Counted from the first letter of the stretch, positions 1-8,837 are shown. The stretch is DNA of 64,000 bases from Chryseobacterium sp. BGARF1 (GCF_001677955.1 NZ_LELA01000049.1:1-64000), one strand, 5' to 3'. Notes: generated from the sequence alone by a model not told the origin. Numbers and translations are program-made.

Positions 1-87
1 AACAAGCAACAAGCAACAAGCAACAAGCAACAAGCAACAAGCAACAAGCAACAAGCAACAAGCAACAAGCAACAAGCAACAAGCAAC
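1..87. repeat. Heptamer tandem repeat (AACAAGC)n abutting a start codon
   Basis: Twelve perfect copies of the 7-bp unit AACAAGC plus a partial AAC run from the window edge to the base before the ATG of the OsmC gene. The array probably continues to the left. It leaves no room for a conventional ribosome binding site or promoter next to the gene, so the promoter must lie in or beyond the array. Copy number is likely to vary by slippage. Confidence 0.97.
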
Positions 88-513
88 ATGAAAATTACTT
101 TAAACAGACTCAACGACGATTTTTTATTTGAATGTACCAATGCTCAGGGAAATTCAATTTTATTAGATAATACCTCTCAACCTGGTGCAAAAGGAGTTTC
201 TCCTATGGAAAGCGTTTTGATGGCAGTTGCAGGTTGTAGTGGAATTGACGTGGTTTCAATTTTAAAAAAACAAAGGCAGGAAATCACAGGCTTTAAAGCT
301 GAAGTGGAAGGTGAAAGAGTTCAGGTGGATGATGCAAAACCATTCAAATCAATTACGGTAAAGTTTTTATTGGAAGGAAATATCGACCCTAAAAAAGCTT
401 TAAAAGCATCAGAATTATCTTTTGAAAAATACTGTTCGGTTTCAAAAACTTTAGAACCTAATGTAGAAATCGGGTACGAAGTTTTCGTAAACGGAGAGAA
501 AGTTGAGCAATAG
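88..513 (+). CDS. OsmC family peroxiredoxin-like protein
   Basis: 141 residues, the usual size for the OsmC/Ohr superfamily, whose members reduce organic hydroperoxides or are of unknown function. The two cysteines expected of the fold are present: Cys50 in the VAGCSGIDVV stretch at the start of the central helix, and Cys116 in FEKYCSVSK. There is no signal peptide, so it should be cytoplasmic. The ATG follows directly on a heptamer repeat array. The gene converges on a GH63-like gene and shares a hairpin terminator with it. The fold assignment is firm. Whether it is an OsmC, Ohr or YhfA-type member cannot be settled by eye. Confidence 0.9.
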   Translation: MKITLNRLNDDFLFECTNAQGNSILLDNTSQPGAKGVSPMESVLMAVAGCSGIDVVSILKKQRQEITGFKAEVEGERVQVDDAKPFKSITVKFLLEGNIDPKKALKASELSFEKYCSVSKTLEPNVEIGYEVFVNGEKVEQ

Positions 514-527
514 AGTGGGAGAGTTTT

Positions 528-579
528 AGTGTTTGAGAGTTATTGAATAAGAAAATATTTTCAACAACTCTCAAACACT
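528..579. terminator. Bidirectional hairpin between convergent osmC-like and GH63 genes
   Basis: AGTGTTTGAGAGTT at 528-541 pairs perfectly with AACTCTCAAACACT at 566-579. The stem continues inward with TTGAA/TTCAA after one mismatch. It lies between the 3' ends of two convergent genes. The T-tract is weak, so termination is an inference from position and stem strength. Confidence 0.6.
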
Positions 580-604
580 ACTTCACTCAAACCCTCCAAC
601 TCAA

Positions 605-3217
605 TTACGCCAGTCTCGGCTTCATCAGTTTTGCCACAGTTGCAGTCCATCCAGTTTGATGCGAAGCTCCAACTCCACGACCATTATCCCCGTGGAAATA
701 TTCATAAAATGTGATGTAATCTTTGAAGTGCGGGTCATAATTAAATTTATAATTCCCGCCGTTAAAAGCGCGTTGTCCGCTTTCATCTTTTAAGAAAATA
801 GAGCAGAGCCTTCCACTGATATTTTGGGCAACTTCATCTAAGTTTTTCTTTTCACCACTTCCAGTAGGTAATTCTACTTTTAAACTATTTCCATAATAAA
901 AATGGAAACGCTGTAGGCTTTCAACAATCAGGAAATTAATCGGAAACCAAATCGGACCGCGCCAATTGCTGTTTCCGCCAAACATTCTGCTGTCACTTTC
1001 TGCAGGCGTATAATAAACTACATTTTGGTTACCGTGCACCGTAAACACAAACGGATTTTCTTCATAAACCTTAGACATTGCACGAATTCCGTAAGAACTT
1101 AGAAATTCTTTTTCATCCAACATTCTTGTCAAAACTTTTGTAAGTCGGTTTTTACGGAGAATACTCATCAAATGTTTTCTGCCGCTCCCTTCTTCATCCC
1201 AGTGAGAAACTAAAGATGTCAGTTCAGGTTTATTTTTTAAAACCCATTCCATTCTCGCACGGAAATTTGGCATTTTGCTTAGCAGATGATGGTCGATAAT
1301 TTCAACTGCAAATAAAGGAATCAGCCCTACGATACTTCTCAATCTTAAAGAAACACTTTCTCCGTTTGCCAACTGTAAAACATCGTAAAAGAATCCGTCT
1401 TCCTCATTCCAAAGACCTTCTTTGCCTTCACCCATGTTTTCCATGGCTTCAGCAATATAAAGATAATGCTCAAAAAATTTGATGGCCATATCTTCGTAAA
1501 CCTGATAATATTGAGCCAATTCCATAGAAATTCGCATCATATTTAATGCGTACATTGCCATCCAGCTTGTTCCATCGGCTTGCTCAAGATGTTCACCGTC
1601 TTTCAGTTCCATATTTCGGTCAAAAGCACCAATGTTATCCAATCCTAAAAATCCGCCGCCAAAAATATTTTTACCGCTTTTATCTTTTCGGTTAACCCAC
1701 CATGTAAAGTTGAGCAATAGTTTCTGGAAAACTTTTTCAAGGAATAAAAGGTCTGGTTTTCCGTTGGTTTTTTCATCAATTTTAAAAACTCTGAAGCACG
1801 ACCACGCATGAACAGGCGGATTGACATCACTCAGATTCCATTCATAAGCAGGCATTTGTCCGTTCGGATGCATGTACCATTCTTTAGTAAGCAAAAGCAA
1901 TTGATTTTTTGCAAAATCAGCATCAATAATTGAAAACGGAACACAGTGGAATGCCAAATCCCAAGTCGCATACCAAGGATATTCCCATTTATCGGGCATT
2001 GAGATGATGTCTTTATTGTGAAGATGTTCCCATTCTGTATTTCTTACATAATGATTAAAATCTCTCGGAGCTTCATAATTTGGGTCACCTTTTAACCATT
2101 TTCCTACGTTGTAATGATAGAATTGCTTGTTCCAAAGAAGCCCTGCAAAAGCCTGTCGCTGCACATTTTTTTCGTCATCATTAAATATATCCTGCTGAAT
2201 TTCATCATAAAATTCATTCGCCTCATTCATTCTTGCGTTAAAGATATCATCAAACTGATAAAATGCATCATCCATATCATAAGGTGACAATCTGAATTCA
2301 AAAATTTCAGACTGACCTCCTTCGATGACTTCATCAATGATGAAAGCTGCTTTTGTCCCCTTTCTTTCAGGATTTACAGTGTTTTGTTGATGAATAATAT
2401 AATCGTTGATTCCATCTTTATAGTAAGTATTTTCTACAGACGGAGTGCCATGAAGTTTGGGGTTATTGGTTTCATTTTCACAGAAAACCTGTTCTGCATT
2501 TTTATTTTTTGAATAAAACTTTTTAATGGGAAGACTGTCGTGAACCACGTTGATACAGCCTTCTTTTCCGCTTTCTACCTGACCTTTGTATTCATTATAG
2601 CCCCATTTCCAGTTATTTCTAAACCAAGTTGTAGGCAAAATAACAATCGGGGCAGCTTGGTTACTTCTGTTGCAGACAGTAACACGAATTAAAATATCGT
2701 GAGCGTCAGATTTACAGTATTCTATGAAAATATCAAAATATTCATCCTTATCAAAAATTCCTGTATCGAAAAGTTCATATTCAGGTTCTTTTTTGGTACG
2801 TCTTGCATTTTCTGCTACGATATCATCATAAGGAAATTCGGTGATAGGATACTTGTACACCATTTTCATATAGCTGTGAGTTGGTGTATTATCAAGATAG
2901 TAGAAAATTTCTTTAATATCTTCTCCGTGATTTCCTTGTGGATTGCTCAGCCCGAAAAGACGTTCTTTTATTCTTTTATCTTTTTTATTCCAAAATGAAA
3001 GAGCGAAGCAGAAAAGTTGCTTGGTATCCGAAATTCCAGCGATACCTTCTTCTCCCCAACGATACGTGTGGCTTTCTGCAATGTCGTGGTTGGCAAAATG
3101 CCAAGCATTTCCGTTGGGGCTGTAGTCTTCACGTACATTTCCCCATTGTCTGTTGCTTACATAGGGACCCCAGTTTTTCCAGTCTTTATCTTGTAATCTT
3201 TGCTTTTCGATATTCAT
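605..3217 (-). CDS. GH63-like (MGH1-type) glycoside hydrolase
   Basis: 870 residues of a long (alpha/alpha)6-barrel glucosidase of the GH63/MGH1-like type, related to bacterial glucosidases and mannosylglycerate hydrolases. Recognisable stretches are an N-terminal RQWGNVREDYSPNGNAW, a central YEWNLSDVNPPVHAW around the active site, ADGTSWMAMYALNMMRI, and the C-terminal GGNSNWRGPIWFPINF. No signal peptide is seen, which suggests cytoplasmic processing of an oligosaccharide or compatible solute. It stands alone on the minus strand and converges on the osmC-like gene. The substrate cannot be told from sequence. The family call is well supported and the exact specificity is not. Confidence 0.85.
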   Translation of the reverse strand: MNIEKQRLQDKDWKNWGPYVSNRQWGNVREDYSPNGNAWHFANHDIAESHTYRWGEEGIAGISDTKQLFCFALSFWNKKDKRIKERLFGLSNPQGNHGEDIKEIFYYLDNTPTHSYMKMVYKYPITEFPYDDIVAENARRTKKEPEYELFDTGIFDKDEYFDIFIEYCKSDAHDILIRVTVCNRSNQAAPIVILPTTWFRNNWKWGYNEYKGQVESGKEGCINVVHDSLPIKKFYSKNKNAEQVFCENETNNPKLHGTPSVENTYYKDGINDYIIHQQNTVNPERKGTKAAFIIDEVIEGGQSEIFEFRLSPYDMDDAFYQFDDIFNARMNEANEFYDEIQQDIFNDDEKNVQRQAFAGLLWNKQFYHYNVGKWLKGDPNYEAPRDFNHYVRNTEWEHLHNKDIISMPDKWEYPWYATWDLAFHCVPFSIIDADFAKNQLLLLTKEWYMHPNGQMPAYEWNLSDVNPPVHAWSCFRVFKIDEKTNGKPDLLFLEKVFQKLLLNFTWWVNRKDKSGKNIFGGGFLGLDNIGAFDRNMELKDGEHLEQADGTSWMAMYALNMMRISMELAQYYQVYEDMAIKFFEHYLYIAEAMENMGEGKEGLWNEEDGFFYDVLQLANGESVSLRLRSIVGLIPLFAVEIIDHHLLSKMPNFRARMEWVLKNKPELTSLVSHWDEEGSGRKHLMSILRKNRLTKVLTRMLDEKEFLSSYGIRAMSKVYEENPFVFTVHGNQNVVYYTPAESDSRMFGGNSNWRGPIWFPINFLIVESLQRFHFYYGNSLKVELPTGSGEKKNLDEVAQNISGRLCSIFLKDESGQRAFNGGNYKFNYDPHFKDYITFYEYFHGDNGRGVGASHQTGWTATVAKLMKPRLA

Positions 3218-3368
3218 TTTCAGCCATTTTCATTGCTAAGTTAATTTTTTTGATAAATAATTCCAATTTTTTTAATCTGAATAATTCTTAACAATCTTCT
3301 CAAAACCCTGCTGTGATTACGTTTTATATTATTTGTTAATTTTTTTTAATTTTTAAAATAAAAAGTTT

Positions 3369-3376
3369 TATCTTTG
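3369..3376 (+). promoter_or_regulatory. Bacteroidota -7 promoter element for the methionine block
   Basis: TATCTTTG matches the Bacteroidota -7 consensus TAnnTTTG and lies about 30 bp before the SAM riboswitch. This is the expected position for a promoter whose transcript starts with the riboswitch. A clear -33 TTTG at the usual spacing is not visible. Confidence 0.6.
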
Positions 3377-3405
3377 CACCATTCGTTCATTTACATATTG
3401 AAAAT

Positions 3406-3513
3406 GTTATCAAGAAAGGTTGAGGGATATAGACCCTATGAAACCTTAGCAACCCTTTGCGCAAGCAGAGAAGGTGCTACGTTCTACCAAATAATTTATT
3501 TTGGACAGATAAC
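3406..3513 (+). promoter_or_regulatory. SAM-I (S-box) riboswitch
   Basis: Conserved S-box blocks appear in order: TTATCAAGAAAGG, the GAGGGA...GACCCTATGAAACC region, TTAGCAACCC, and GAAGGTGCTACGTTCTACC. Closing helix P1 forms between GTTATC (3406-3411) and GATAAC (3508-3513). This class binds S-adenosylmethionine and normally turns off methionine genes, which fits metX and the following genes. Just downstream, GCCAT (3532-3536) and ATGGC (3541-3545) form a small hairpin that covers a possible start codon and precedes a T-rich stretch. It may be part of the expression platform, which is otherwise not obvious. Confidence 0.93.
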
Positions 3514-3576
3514 TTACTGAAGTTCTTTTCAGCCATTCTCATGGCATTTTCAAATTTATTTTTAATAATATATAAT

Positions 3577-4515
3577 TTGAAAACAGAACTGCAACATATT
3601 AATTTTTTGTACAAAACCGATTCTCTAAGAGAATATCATATCCCGTTAAGCTATCAGCTTTTTGGGAAAGAGCTTTTTTCAGCACCCATTATTTTGTTAA
3701 ATCATGCCTTAACCGGAAACTCAAACGTTGCCGGAGAAAAAGGCTGGTGGAAACAACTGATTGGTGAAAATCAGGTAATTGATACAAGTAAATATACTGT
3801 ACTCTGTTTCAATATTCCCGGAAATGGATATGACGATTTTTTTATTGACGAATATTCAGATTTTACTCCTTCAGATATTGCAAATATATTTCTGAAAGGC
3901 CTCGAATCTTTAAATATTAAAAACTTATACGCTCTGATTGGAGGATCTTTGGGTGGAGGAATTGGTTGGGAAATGCTTTCAAAAAAAGCAAATTTAGCCG
4001 AAATTTTTATTCCGATTGCCTGTGATTCTAAAACTCATGATTGGTTGCATGCTCAATGTCTCGTTCAGAAATTTTTATTAAATGGAAATGATGAACCACT
4101 TCAAAAAGCTAGAATCCATGCAATGTTGTGCTACAGAACTCCTCAGTCTTTAAACGAAAGATTTCAAAATAAATTCAACTCAGAAAAACAACAGCTAGAA
4201 TCTGAAGACTGGCTGACTTATCATGGTAATTCTCTTGCCGAAAGATTTAGTTTAAAATCTTATCAACTGATGAATCATTTACTGATGAATATAAATACAA
4301 AGGAAAATATGTTGGAGAAAATTCAGGCACGAATGCACATGATCTCTGTAGATACAGATTTGTTTTTTCCTGCCTCTGAAATCAGAAACGGCTTTGAAAA
4401 GCTAAAGGAAAATAAAAGAGATGTTTTCTATCACGAGATCAAATCAGTTCATGGGCACGACGCCTTCTTAATGGAATACAGTCAATTAAATAATATCATA
4501 AATAACATTTTGTAG
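3577..4515 (+). CDS. metX: MetX-like homoserine O-acetyltransferase
   Basis: Alpha/beta-hydrolase acyltransferase activating homoserine for methionine synthesis. Visible features are the oxyanion/Leu-Asn-His block LLNHALTGNS, the nucleophile elbow GGSLGGG, the catalytic Asp in VDTDLFFP and the catalytic His in VHGHDAF near the C-terminus. The TTG at 3577 begins MKTELQHINFLYKTD, where family homology seems to start, and gives 312 residues. An ATG at 3541 would add a non-homologous hydrophobic stretch, and an upstream ATG at 3457 lies inside the riboswitch and cannot be right. Acetyl rather than succinyl transfer is inferred from the family. The gene is the first after the SAM riboswitch. Confidence 0.88.
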   Translation: MKTELQHINFLYKTDSLREYHIPLSYQLFGKELFSAPIILLNHALTGNSNVAGEKGWWKQLIGENQVIDTSKYTVLCFNIPGNGYDDFFIDEYSDFTPSDIANIFLKGLESLNIKNLYALIGGSLGGGIGWEMLSKKANLAEIFIPIACDSKTHDWLHAQCLVQKFLLNGNDEPLQKARIHAMLCYRTPQSLNERFQNKFNSEKQQLESEDWLTYHGNSLAERFSLKSYQLMNHLLMNINTKENMLEKIQARMHMISVDTDLFFPASEIRNGFEKLKENKRDVFYHEIKSVHGHDAFLMEYSQLNNIINNIL

Positions 4516-4570
4516 GAAAAAAGGAGTTAAAGGTAACTCTGTCTTATAAAAAAATTAAAAAAGGTTACAG

Positions 4571-6112
4571 ATGAAAAGTAATGCAAACGAAATAAAATTT
4601 TTAAAGAACAGATCAATCATCAAATTTGAAGGAGAAGATTTTTTAGGTGAAATAGGGATTGATGGAAGAGTGTTTAAAGCGCTTACATTTGCGCGTATCA
4701 GTGTAGGAATAATTTCTCAGCAGGCGGTAGAAAACGGATTGTCAATTTTGGTACACGAAGATGATTCTGAAAAAGCAGTAAACTGTCTTATCGAAGAGTT
4801 TGCTACGGAAAGAAGATCAGGAAAAGTTACTCAGATTTACAGCATCAACAATGTTTCTGTCATTGGTTTTGTGGCAGAAGATTTAAATAAAATACTTTCA
4901 GAATTAGCAAGAAACAACGTTTTTCCATTGCTTTTAAACCAGAATTCAAGCGAGAAACGTATCAATATTGTTGTGACATCTTCTCAGGATGAGAAAACTA
5001 AAAATATCATTGAATCTGAAATTTTCAAAAAACCAAAAACAGTTCACTTGGCAATTATCGGTCACGGAAATGTGGGGAAGACTTTGATAGAGCAGGTTTT
5101 ACATTCTTCGGAAGAAATTAAAAGAAGAAAAAATATACATCTTAAAGTCGTTGCTGTTGCCAATTCTAGAAAAATTGCTTTCAACAAAAAAGGTTTTGAC
5201 AACCAATGGAGCAATGAGGTTTTTGCCTCTGAAAAAACTTCTAATGTAGATGAATTAATTAATTTCTCTAAAGAAAACCAGCTTGAAAATCTTATTGTTG
5301 TTGATAATACAGCAAGTACAGATTTTGTTAAAAACTACCATGCTTTGGCAGAAAATGGGTTCGATTTAGTTTCTTCAAATAAAATTTTCAACACTTTACC
5401 TATTGAAGAATACCGTAAACTAAGATATACGTTGAACAAAAATAACAAACGTTATTTGTATGAAACCAATGTTGGTGCAGGTTTACCGTTAATTGATACC
5501 ATAAAACTTTTGCATCTTTCTGGTGAAAATATCACAAGAATTAAAGGTGTTTTTTCAGGAACATTAAGTTATGTATTCAACAATTTTTCTTTGAGAGATG
5601 ATAAGTTTTCAACCATTGTTAATGAAGCCTTAGAAAAAGGTTTCACGGAGCCAGACCCAAGAGAAGATCTATCAGGGAACGATGTGGCGAGAAAATTATT
5701 GATCTTGGCGAGAGAATTAGATTTAATTAATGAGTTTAATGATATCAACATTCAAAACCTAGTTCCGGAAGCTTTATTGTCTATCTCAAAACAGGAATTC
5801 CTTTCAAGATTGGAAGACTTAGATGAAGAATACGATGAAATTAAGAAAAGCCAAGAGCCTGGCCACGTTTTAAGATATGTAGGAGATTTGCATGGAGATT
5901 TACAGAAAGAAAAAGGTAACCTCGATGTAAAACTAATCTCAGTGCCTGCAACTTCGGCTTTAGGACAGTTAAAAGGTTCAGATTCTATTTTTGAAATCTA
6001 TACCGAAAGTTATGGTGAAAACCCAATTGTCATCATGGGAGCCGGAGCCGGAGCAAAAGTAACGGCAAGAGGAGTTTTCGGAGATATTTTAAGATTAAGT
6101 GAAACGAAATAA
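4571..6112 (+). CDS. Homoserine dehydrogenase with N-terminal ACT region
   Basis: 513 residues. Residues 1 to about 155 resemble the paired ACT regulatory domains of aspartokinase (for example GRVFKALTFARISVGIISQ), but no kinase catalytic domain precedes them. From about residue 160 a Rossmann motif (AIIGHGNVGKTL) begins homoserine dehydrogenase, with the conserved YETNVGAGLPLIDTIK and IKGVFSGTLSYVFN blocks. It reduces aspartate semialdehyde to homoserine, the substrate of MetX. It follows metX by 55 bp and is probably in the SAM-controlled transcript. It looks like the C-terminal two-thirds of a ThrA-type bifunctional enzyme that lacks its kinase. The enzyme call is firm. Confidence 0.9.
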   Translation: MKSNANEIKFLKNRSIIKFEGEDFLGEIGIDGRVFKALTFARISVGIISQQAVENGLSILVHEDDSEKAVNCLIEEFATERRSGKVTQIYSINNVSVIGFVAEDLNKILSELARNNVFPLLLNQNSSEKRINIVVTSSQDEKTKNIIESEIFKKPKTVHLAIIGHGNVGKTLIEQVLHSSEEIKRRKNIHLKVVAVANSRKIAFNKKGFDNQWSNEVFASEKTSNVDELINFSKENQLENLIVVDNTASTDFVKNYHALAENGFDLVSSNKIFNTLPIEEYRKLRYTLNKNNKRYLYETNVGAGLPLIDTIKLLHLSGENITRIKGVFSGTLSYVFNNFSLRDDKFSTIVNEALEKGFTEPDPREDLSGNDVARKLLILARELDLINEFNDINIQNLVPEALLSISKQEFLSRLEDLDEEYDEIKKSQEPGHVLRYVGDLHGDLQKEKGNLDVKLISVPATSALGQLKGSDSIFEIYTESYGENPIVIMGAGAGAKVTARGVFGDILRLSETK

Positions 6113-6161
6113 ACACGTAGGATGCTGGAAGATGAAAGTTTGAAGTCTTTCATCGCCGAAA

Positions 6162-6210
6162 AGTCCCGAAGGGACGATTTAAATCAAGGTAGGATGAAAT
6201 CCTATCAAAA
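6162..6210. repeat. 49-bp double-hairpin element, copy 1
   Basis: Two small hairpins joined by GATTTAAATCA. The first is GTCCC-gaa-GGGAC. The second is GGTAGGAT-gaa-ATCCTATC. It lies between the homoserine dehydrogenase gene and metZ. A second copy of equal length lies at 7750-7798 and keeps both stems through compensatory changes. Confidence 0.85.
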
Positions 6211-6244
6211 ATAACAAATCAAATTATAACAATATAGTAACATG

Positions 6245-6281
6245 TCAATTTAAAAATTTAAAAAAATCATAATTAAATTGA
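6245..6281. promoter_or_regulatory. AT-rich dyad upstream of metZ
   Basis: TCAATTTAA (6245-6253) and TTAAATTGA (6273-6281) are perfect inverted 9-mers just before metZ. It could be an operator or an RNA hairpin. In AT-rich DNA the significance is limited. Confidence 0.3.
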
Positions 6282-6308
6282 TGCATTACTAAAAAGATAA
6301 ATAAGTTT

Positions 6309-7511
6309 ATGAGCGATAATAATCAACCAAAAACTAACAACGAGCAACTGTTAACAAACTTCGAGACTCTTGCCATTCGCTCTCAAACCGAAAGATCTCA
6401 GTTTGACGAGCATTCTACACCTTTATATCTTACTTCAAGCTTTGTTTTTGAAGATGCAGAAGATATGAGAGCGAGCTTTGCAGAAGAAAAATCAAAAAAC
6501 TTGTACAGCCGATTTTCAAATCCGAATGTTACAGAATTTACTGACAAAATCGTTAAAATGGAAGGCGCAGAAGCTGGTTATGCTTTTGCAACGGGAATGG
6601 CGGCAATTTATTCAACTTTTGCCACTTTGCTAAATACAGGAGATCATATTGTAAGCTGTCAGTCGGTTTTCGGATCTACGCATACGTTGTTTACCAAGTA
6701 TTTCCCAAAATGGAATATTGAAACCACTTATTTCAAAGCAGAAGATGCTGAAAATGTAGAACAATACATTCAACCCAATACAAAAATCTTGTACTTGGAA
6801 ACGCCAACCAATCCGGCGATTGAAGTATTAGATTTAGAATTTTTCGGACAAATTGCAAAGAAACACAATCTAATTTTCATTGTGGATAACTGTTTCGCAA
6901 CGCCATATTTACAACAGCCAATAAAATACGGTGCAGATATCGTTGTTCACTCGGCTACAAAATTAATTGACGGTCAAGGTCGTGTTTTAGGTGGAGTTGC
7001 GGTTGGAAGAGAAGATTTGATTCGCGAGATTTATCTTTTTGCAAGAAATACAGGTCCTGCAATGTCACCTTTCAACGCTTGGGTTTTGTCTAAAAGTTTA
7101 GAAACTTTGGCAATCCGAGTAGAAAAACATTGTGAAAATGCTTTAAAAGTTGCAGAATTTTTAGAAAGCCATCCGAATGTAGAACTAACGAAATATCCTT
7201 TCTTGCCGTCTCATCCGAGTTATGAAATAGCTAAAAAACAAATGAAACTGGGCGGAAATATTGTAGCATTCGAAATCAAAGGAGGTATCGAAGGGGGAAG
7301 AAACTTTTTAGATAAAATAAAAATGTGCTCACTTTCTGCCAATCTTGGCGATACCAGAACGATTGTTACGCATCCCGCATCAACAACGCATTCCAAGTTG
7401 TCTGATGAAGAAAGAAATGAAGTGGGAATTACCGCAGGTTTGGTTCGTTGCTCGGTAGGTTTGGAGAACGTGGAAGATATTATTGCAGATTTAAAGCAGG
7501 CTTTGGATTAA
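6309..7511 (+). CDS. metZ: O-acyl-homoserine sulfhydrylase, trans-sulfuration PLP enzyme
   Basis: 400 residues, the full length of the Cys/Met metabolism PLP family. The family signature is clear: YSRFSNPNV near the start, the cofactor-stacking FATGMAAI block, LETPTNPAIEVLD, IVDNCFATPYLQQP, and the PLP lysine Lys218 in HSATKLIDGQGRVLGG. The DGQGR after the lysine is characteristic of the MetZ-type O-succinyl/O-acetylhomoserine sulfhydrylases. With MetX upstream, O-acetylhomoserine plus sulfide to homocysteine is the likely reaction. The gene sits between two copies of a 49-bp hairpin element but stays collinear with the methionine block. Confidence 0.9.
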   Translation: MSDNNQPKTNNEQLLTNFETLAIRSQTERSQFDEHSTPLYLTSSFVFEDAEDMRASFAEEKSKNLYSRFSNPNVTEFTDKIVKMEGAEAGYAFATGMAAIYSTFATLLNTGDHIVSCQSVFGSTHTLFTKYFPKWNIETTYFKAEDAENVEQYIQPNTKILYLETPTNPAIEVLDLEFFGQIAKKHNLIFIVDNCFATPYLQQPIKYGADIVVHSATKLIDGQGRVLGGVAVGREDLIREIYLFARNTGPAMSPFNAWVLSKSLETLAIRVEKHCENALKVAEFLESHPNVELTKYPFLPSHPSYEIAKKQMKLGGNIVAFEIKGGIEGGRNFLDKIKMCSLSANLGDTRTIVTHPASTTHSKLSDEERNEVGITAGLVRCSVGLENVEDIIADLKQALD

Positions 7512-7520
7512 TTCAATAGC

Positions 7521-7545
7521 AACGGGCTTTAACCCGTTTTAGTGG
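7521..7545 (+). terminator. Weak hairpin after metZ
   Basis: AACGGG (7521-7526) pairs with CCCGTT (7533-7538) and is followed by TTTAG, just after the metZ stop. It may be a weak terminator or the edge of the repeat-rich region that follows. Confidence 0.35.
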
Positions 7546-7584
7546 ATGAGTTGAGTATAAGGCTTTAGCCGAAACTTAATTATT

Positions 7585-7719
7585 TGGGCAGCTTTTCCGC
7601 CTTCCACTCCCGCTTTTTTGCCTCCGCTTCGCTCCGGCAAAAAGAGCTCCGCTCAAGTCGGGCCGCAAAGATTCAGCGTAAAAGTCAGCCTTGTCAAGGT
7701 TCAAAACCTTGACAAGGCT
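7585..7719. repeat. REP-like mosaic element, copy A
   Basis: A GC-rich block starting TTGGGCAGCTTTTCCGCCTT and ending GCTCAAGTCGGGCCGCAA is followed by a perfect 15-bp stem with a CAA loop (arms 7687-7701 and 7705-7719). The same arrangement recurs at 45155-45223 and 48570-48708 with different stem sequences. It occupies most of the 315-bp gap between metZ and metH. Confidence 0.85.
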
Positions 7720-7749
7720 TAGAAATAAAAAGTTTGAAATAAATAAAAG

Positions 7750-7798
7750 AGTCCTGCAAGGACGATTTAAATCAGAATAGGATAAAATCCTATTAAAA
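7750..7798. repeat. 49-bp double-hairpin element, copy 2
   Basis: Stems GTCCT-gca-AGGAC and AATAGGAT-aaa-ATCCTATT are joined by GATTTAAATCA. Compared with copy 1, a C-G pair in stem one is a T-A pair here, and two pairs at the base of stem two are changed together. It ends 28 bp before metH. Confidence 0.85.
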
Positions 7799-7826
7799 TG
7801 AAAAGAACAATTTCAAAAAAAGTAAA

Positions 7827-8837
7827 ATGAAAAATTCAGAACAACTATACAAAGCATTATCCGAAAGAATTTTAATTCTCGATGGAGCAATGGGAACGAT
7901 GCTTCAGCGATACAAATTTGAAGAAGAAGATTACCGAGGCGAACGTTTCAAAGACTGGGAACACCCGGTAAAAGGAAATAATGACTTACTTTCTTTGACT
8001 CAACCCGAAGCCATTGAAGAAGTTCACAGAAAATACCTAGAATCAGGAGCCGATATTTTGGAAACCAATACATTTTCAGGAACTACGATTGCGATGGCAG
8101 ATTACCACATGGAAGACTTGGTCTACGAACTGAATTACGAGTCTGCAAAAATTGCCAGAAAAGTTTGTGATGAGTTTACCGCTAAAAATCCGGATAAACC
8201 AAGATTTGTTGCAGGTTCTATTGGGCCCACCAACAGAACAGCAAGTTTAAGTCCGGATGTAAATGACCCTGGTTTTCGTGCGATTACTTTTGAAGAATTA
8301 AGACTAGCTTACAAACAACAGTCTGAAGCTTTATTAGATGGCGGTTCAGACATTCTTTTGGTAGAAACAATTTTCGATACTTTGAATGCAAAAGCCGCAT
8401 TATTTGCAATTGATGAAATTCAGGAAGAAAGAGGAATTGAAATTCCGATCATGGTTTCGGGAACGATTACGGATGCTTCAGGAAGAACGTTGAGTGGACA
8501 AACCGCAGAAGCTTTTTTGATTTCCGTTTCGCATTTAAATTTATTAAGTGTCGGGTTCAATTGTGCTTTGGGAGCAAACCAATTAACGCCTTATTTGGAA
8601 ACATTAGCGCATAACTCAGACTTTTTTGTTTCGGCATATCCTAACGCAGGTTTACCAAATGCTTTCGGGCAATATGACGAATCTCCCGAATTTATGGCTG
8701 AGCAGATTAGAGAATATGTAGAAAAAGGATTAATCAATATTATTGGTGGATGTTGTGGTACAACGCCGGAACATATCAAAGCAATCGCTGATTTAGTAGA
8801 TAAATACGAACCAAGAAAGTTGTCGGTTGTTAGTTGA
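7827..8837 (+). CDS. metH: Methionine synthase, homocysteine-binding half (split MetH)
   Basis: 336 residues matching only the N-terminal homocysteine S-methyltransferase module of cobalamin-dependent MetH. The start [32 protein letters not shown] and the zinc ligands are visible: a Cys in GFNCALG and the adjacent pair in [10 protein letters not shown]. The pterin, B12 and activation domains are in a separate gene at 9222. The last residues (LSVVS) are encoded by a TTGTCGG-type repeat. The halves presumably assemble to methylate homocysteine. The gene is collinear with the SAM-riboswitch block. Confidence 0.9.
   Translation: MKNSEQLYKALSERILILDGAMGTMLQRYKFEEEDYRGERFKDWEHPVKGNNDLLSLTQPEAIEEVHRKYLESGADILETNTFSGTTIAMADYHMEDLVYELNYESAKIARKVCDEFTAKNPDKPRFVAGSIGPTNRTASLSPDVNDPGFRAITFEELRLAYKQQSEALLDGGSDILLVETIFDTLNAKAALFAIDEIQEERGIEIPIMVSGTITDASGRTLSGQTAEAFLISVSHLNLLSVGFNCALGANQLTPYLETLAHNSDFFVSAYPNAGLPNAFGQYDESPEFMAEQIREYVEKGLINIIGGCCGTTPEHIKAIADLVDKYEPRKLSVVS

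Noticed and set aside
1-87. CRISPR-like array
   Set aside because: The unit is 7 bp with no spacers; it is a simple tandem repeat.
3457-3576. N-terminal extension of metX from an ATG at 3457
   Set aside because: It would translate the SAM riboswitch aptamer itself, and the extra residues lack family character.
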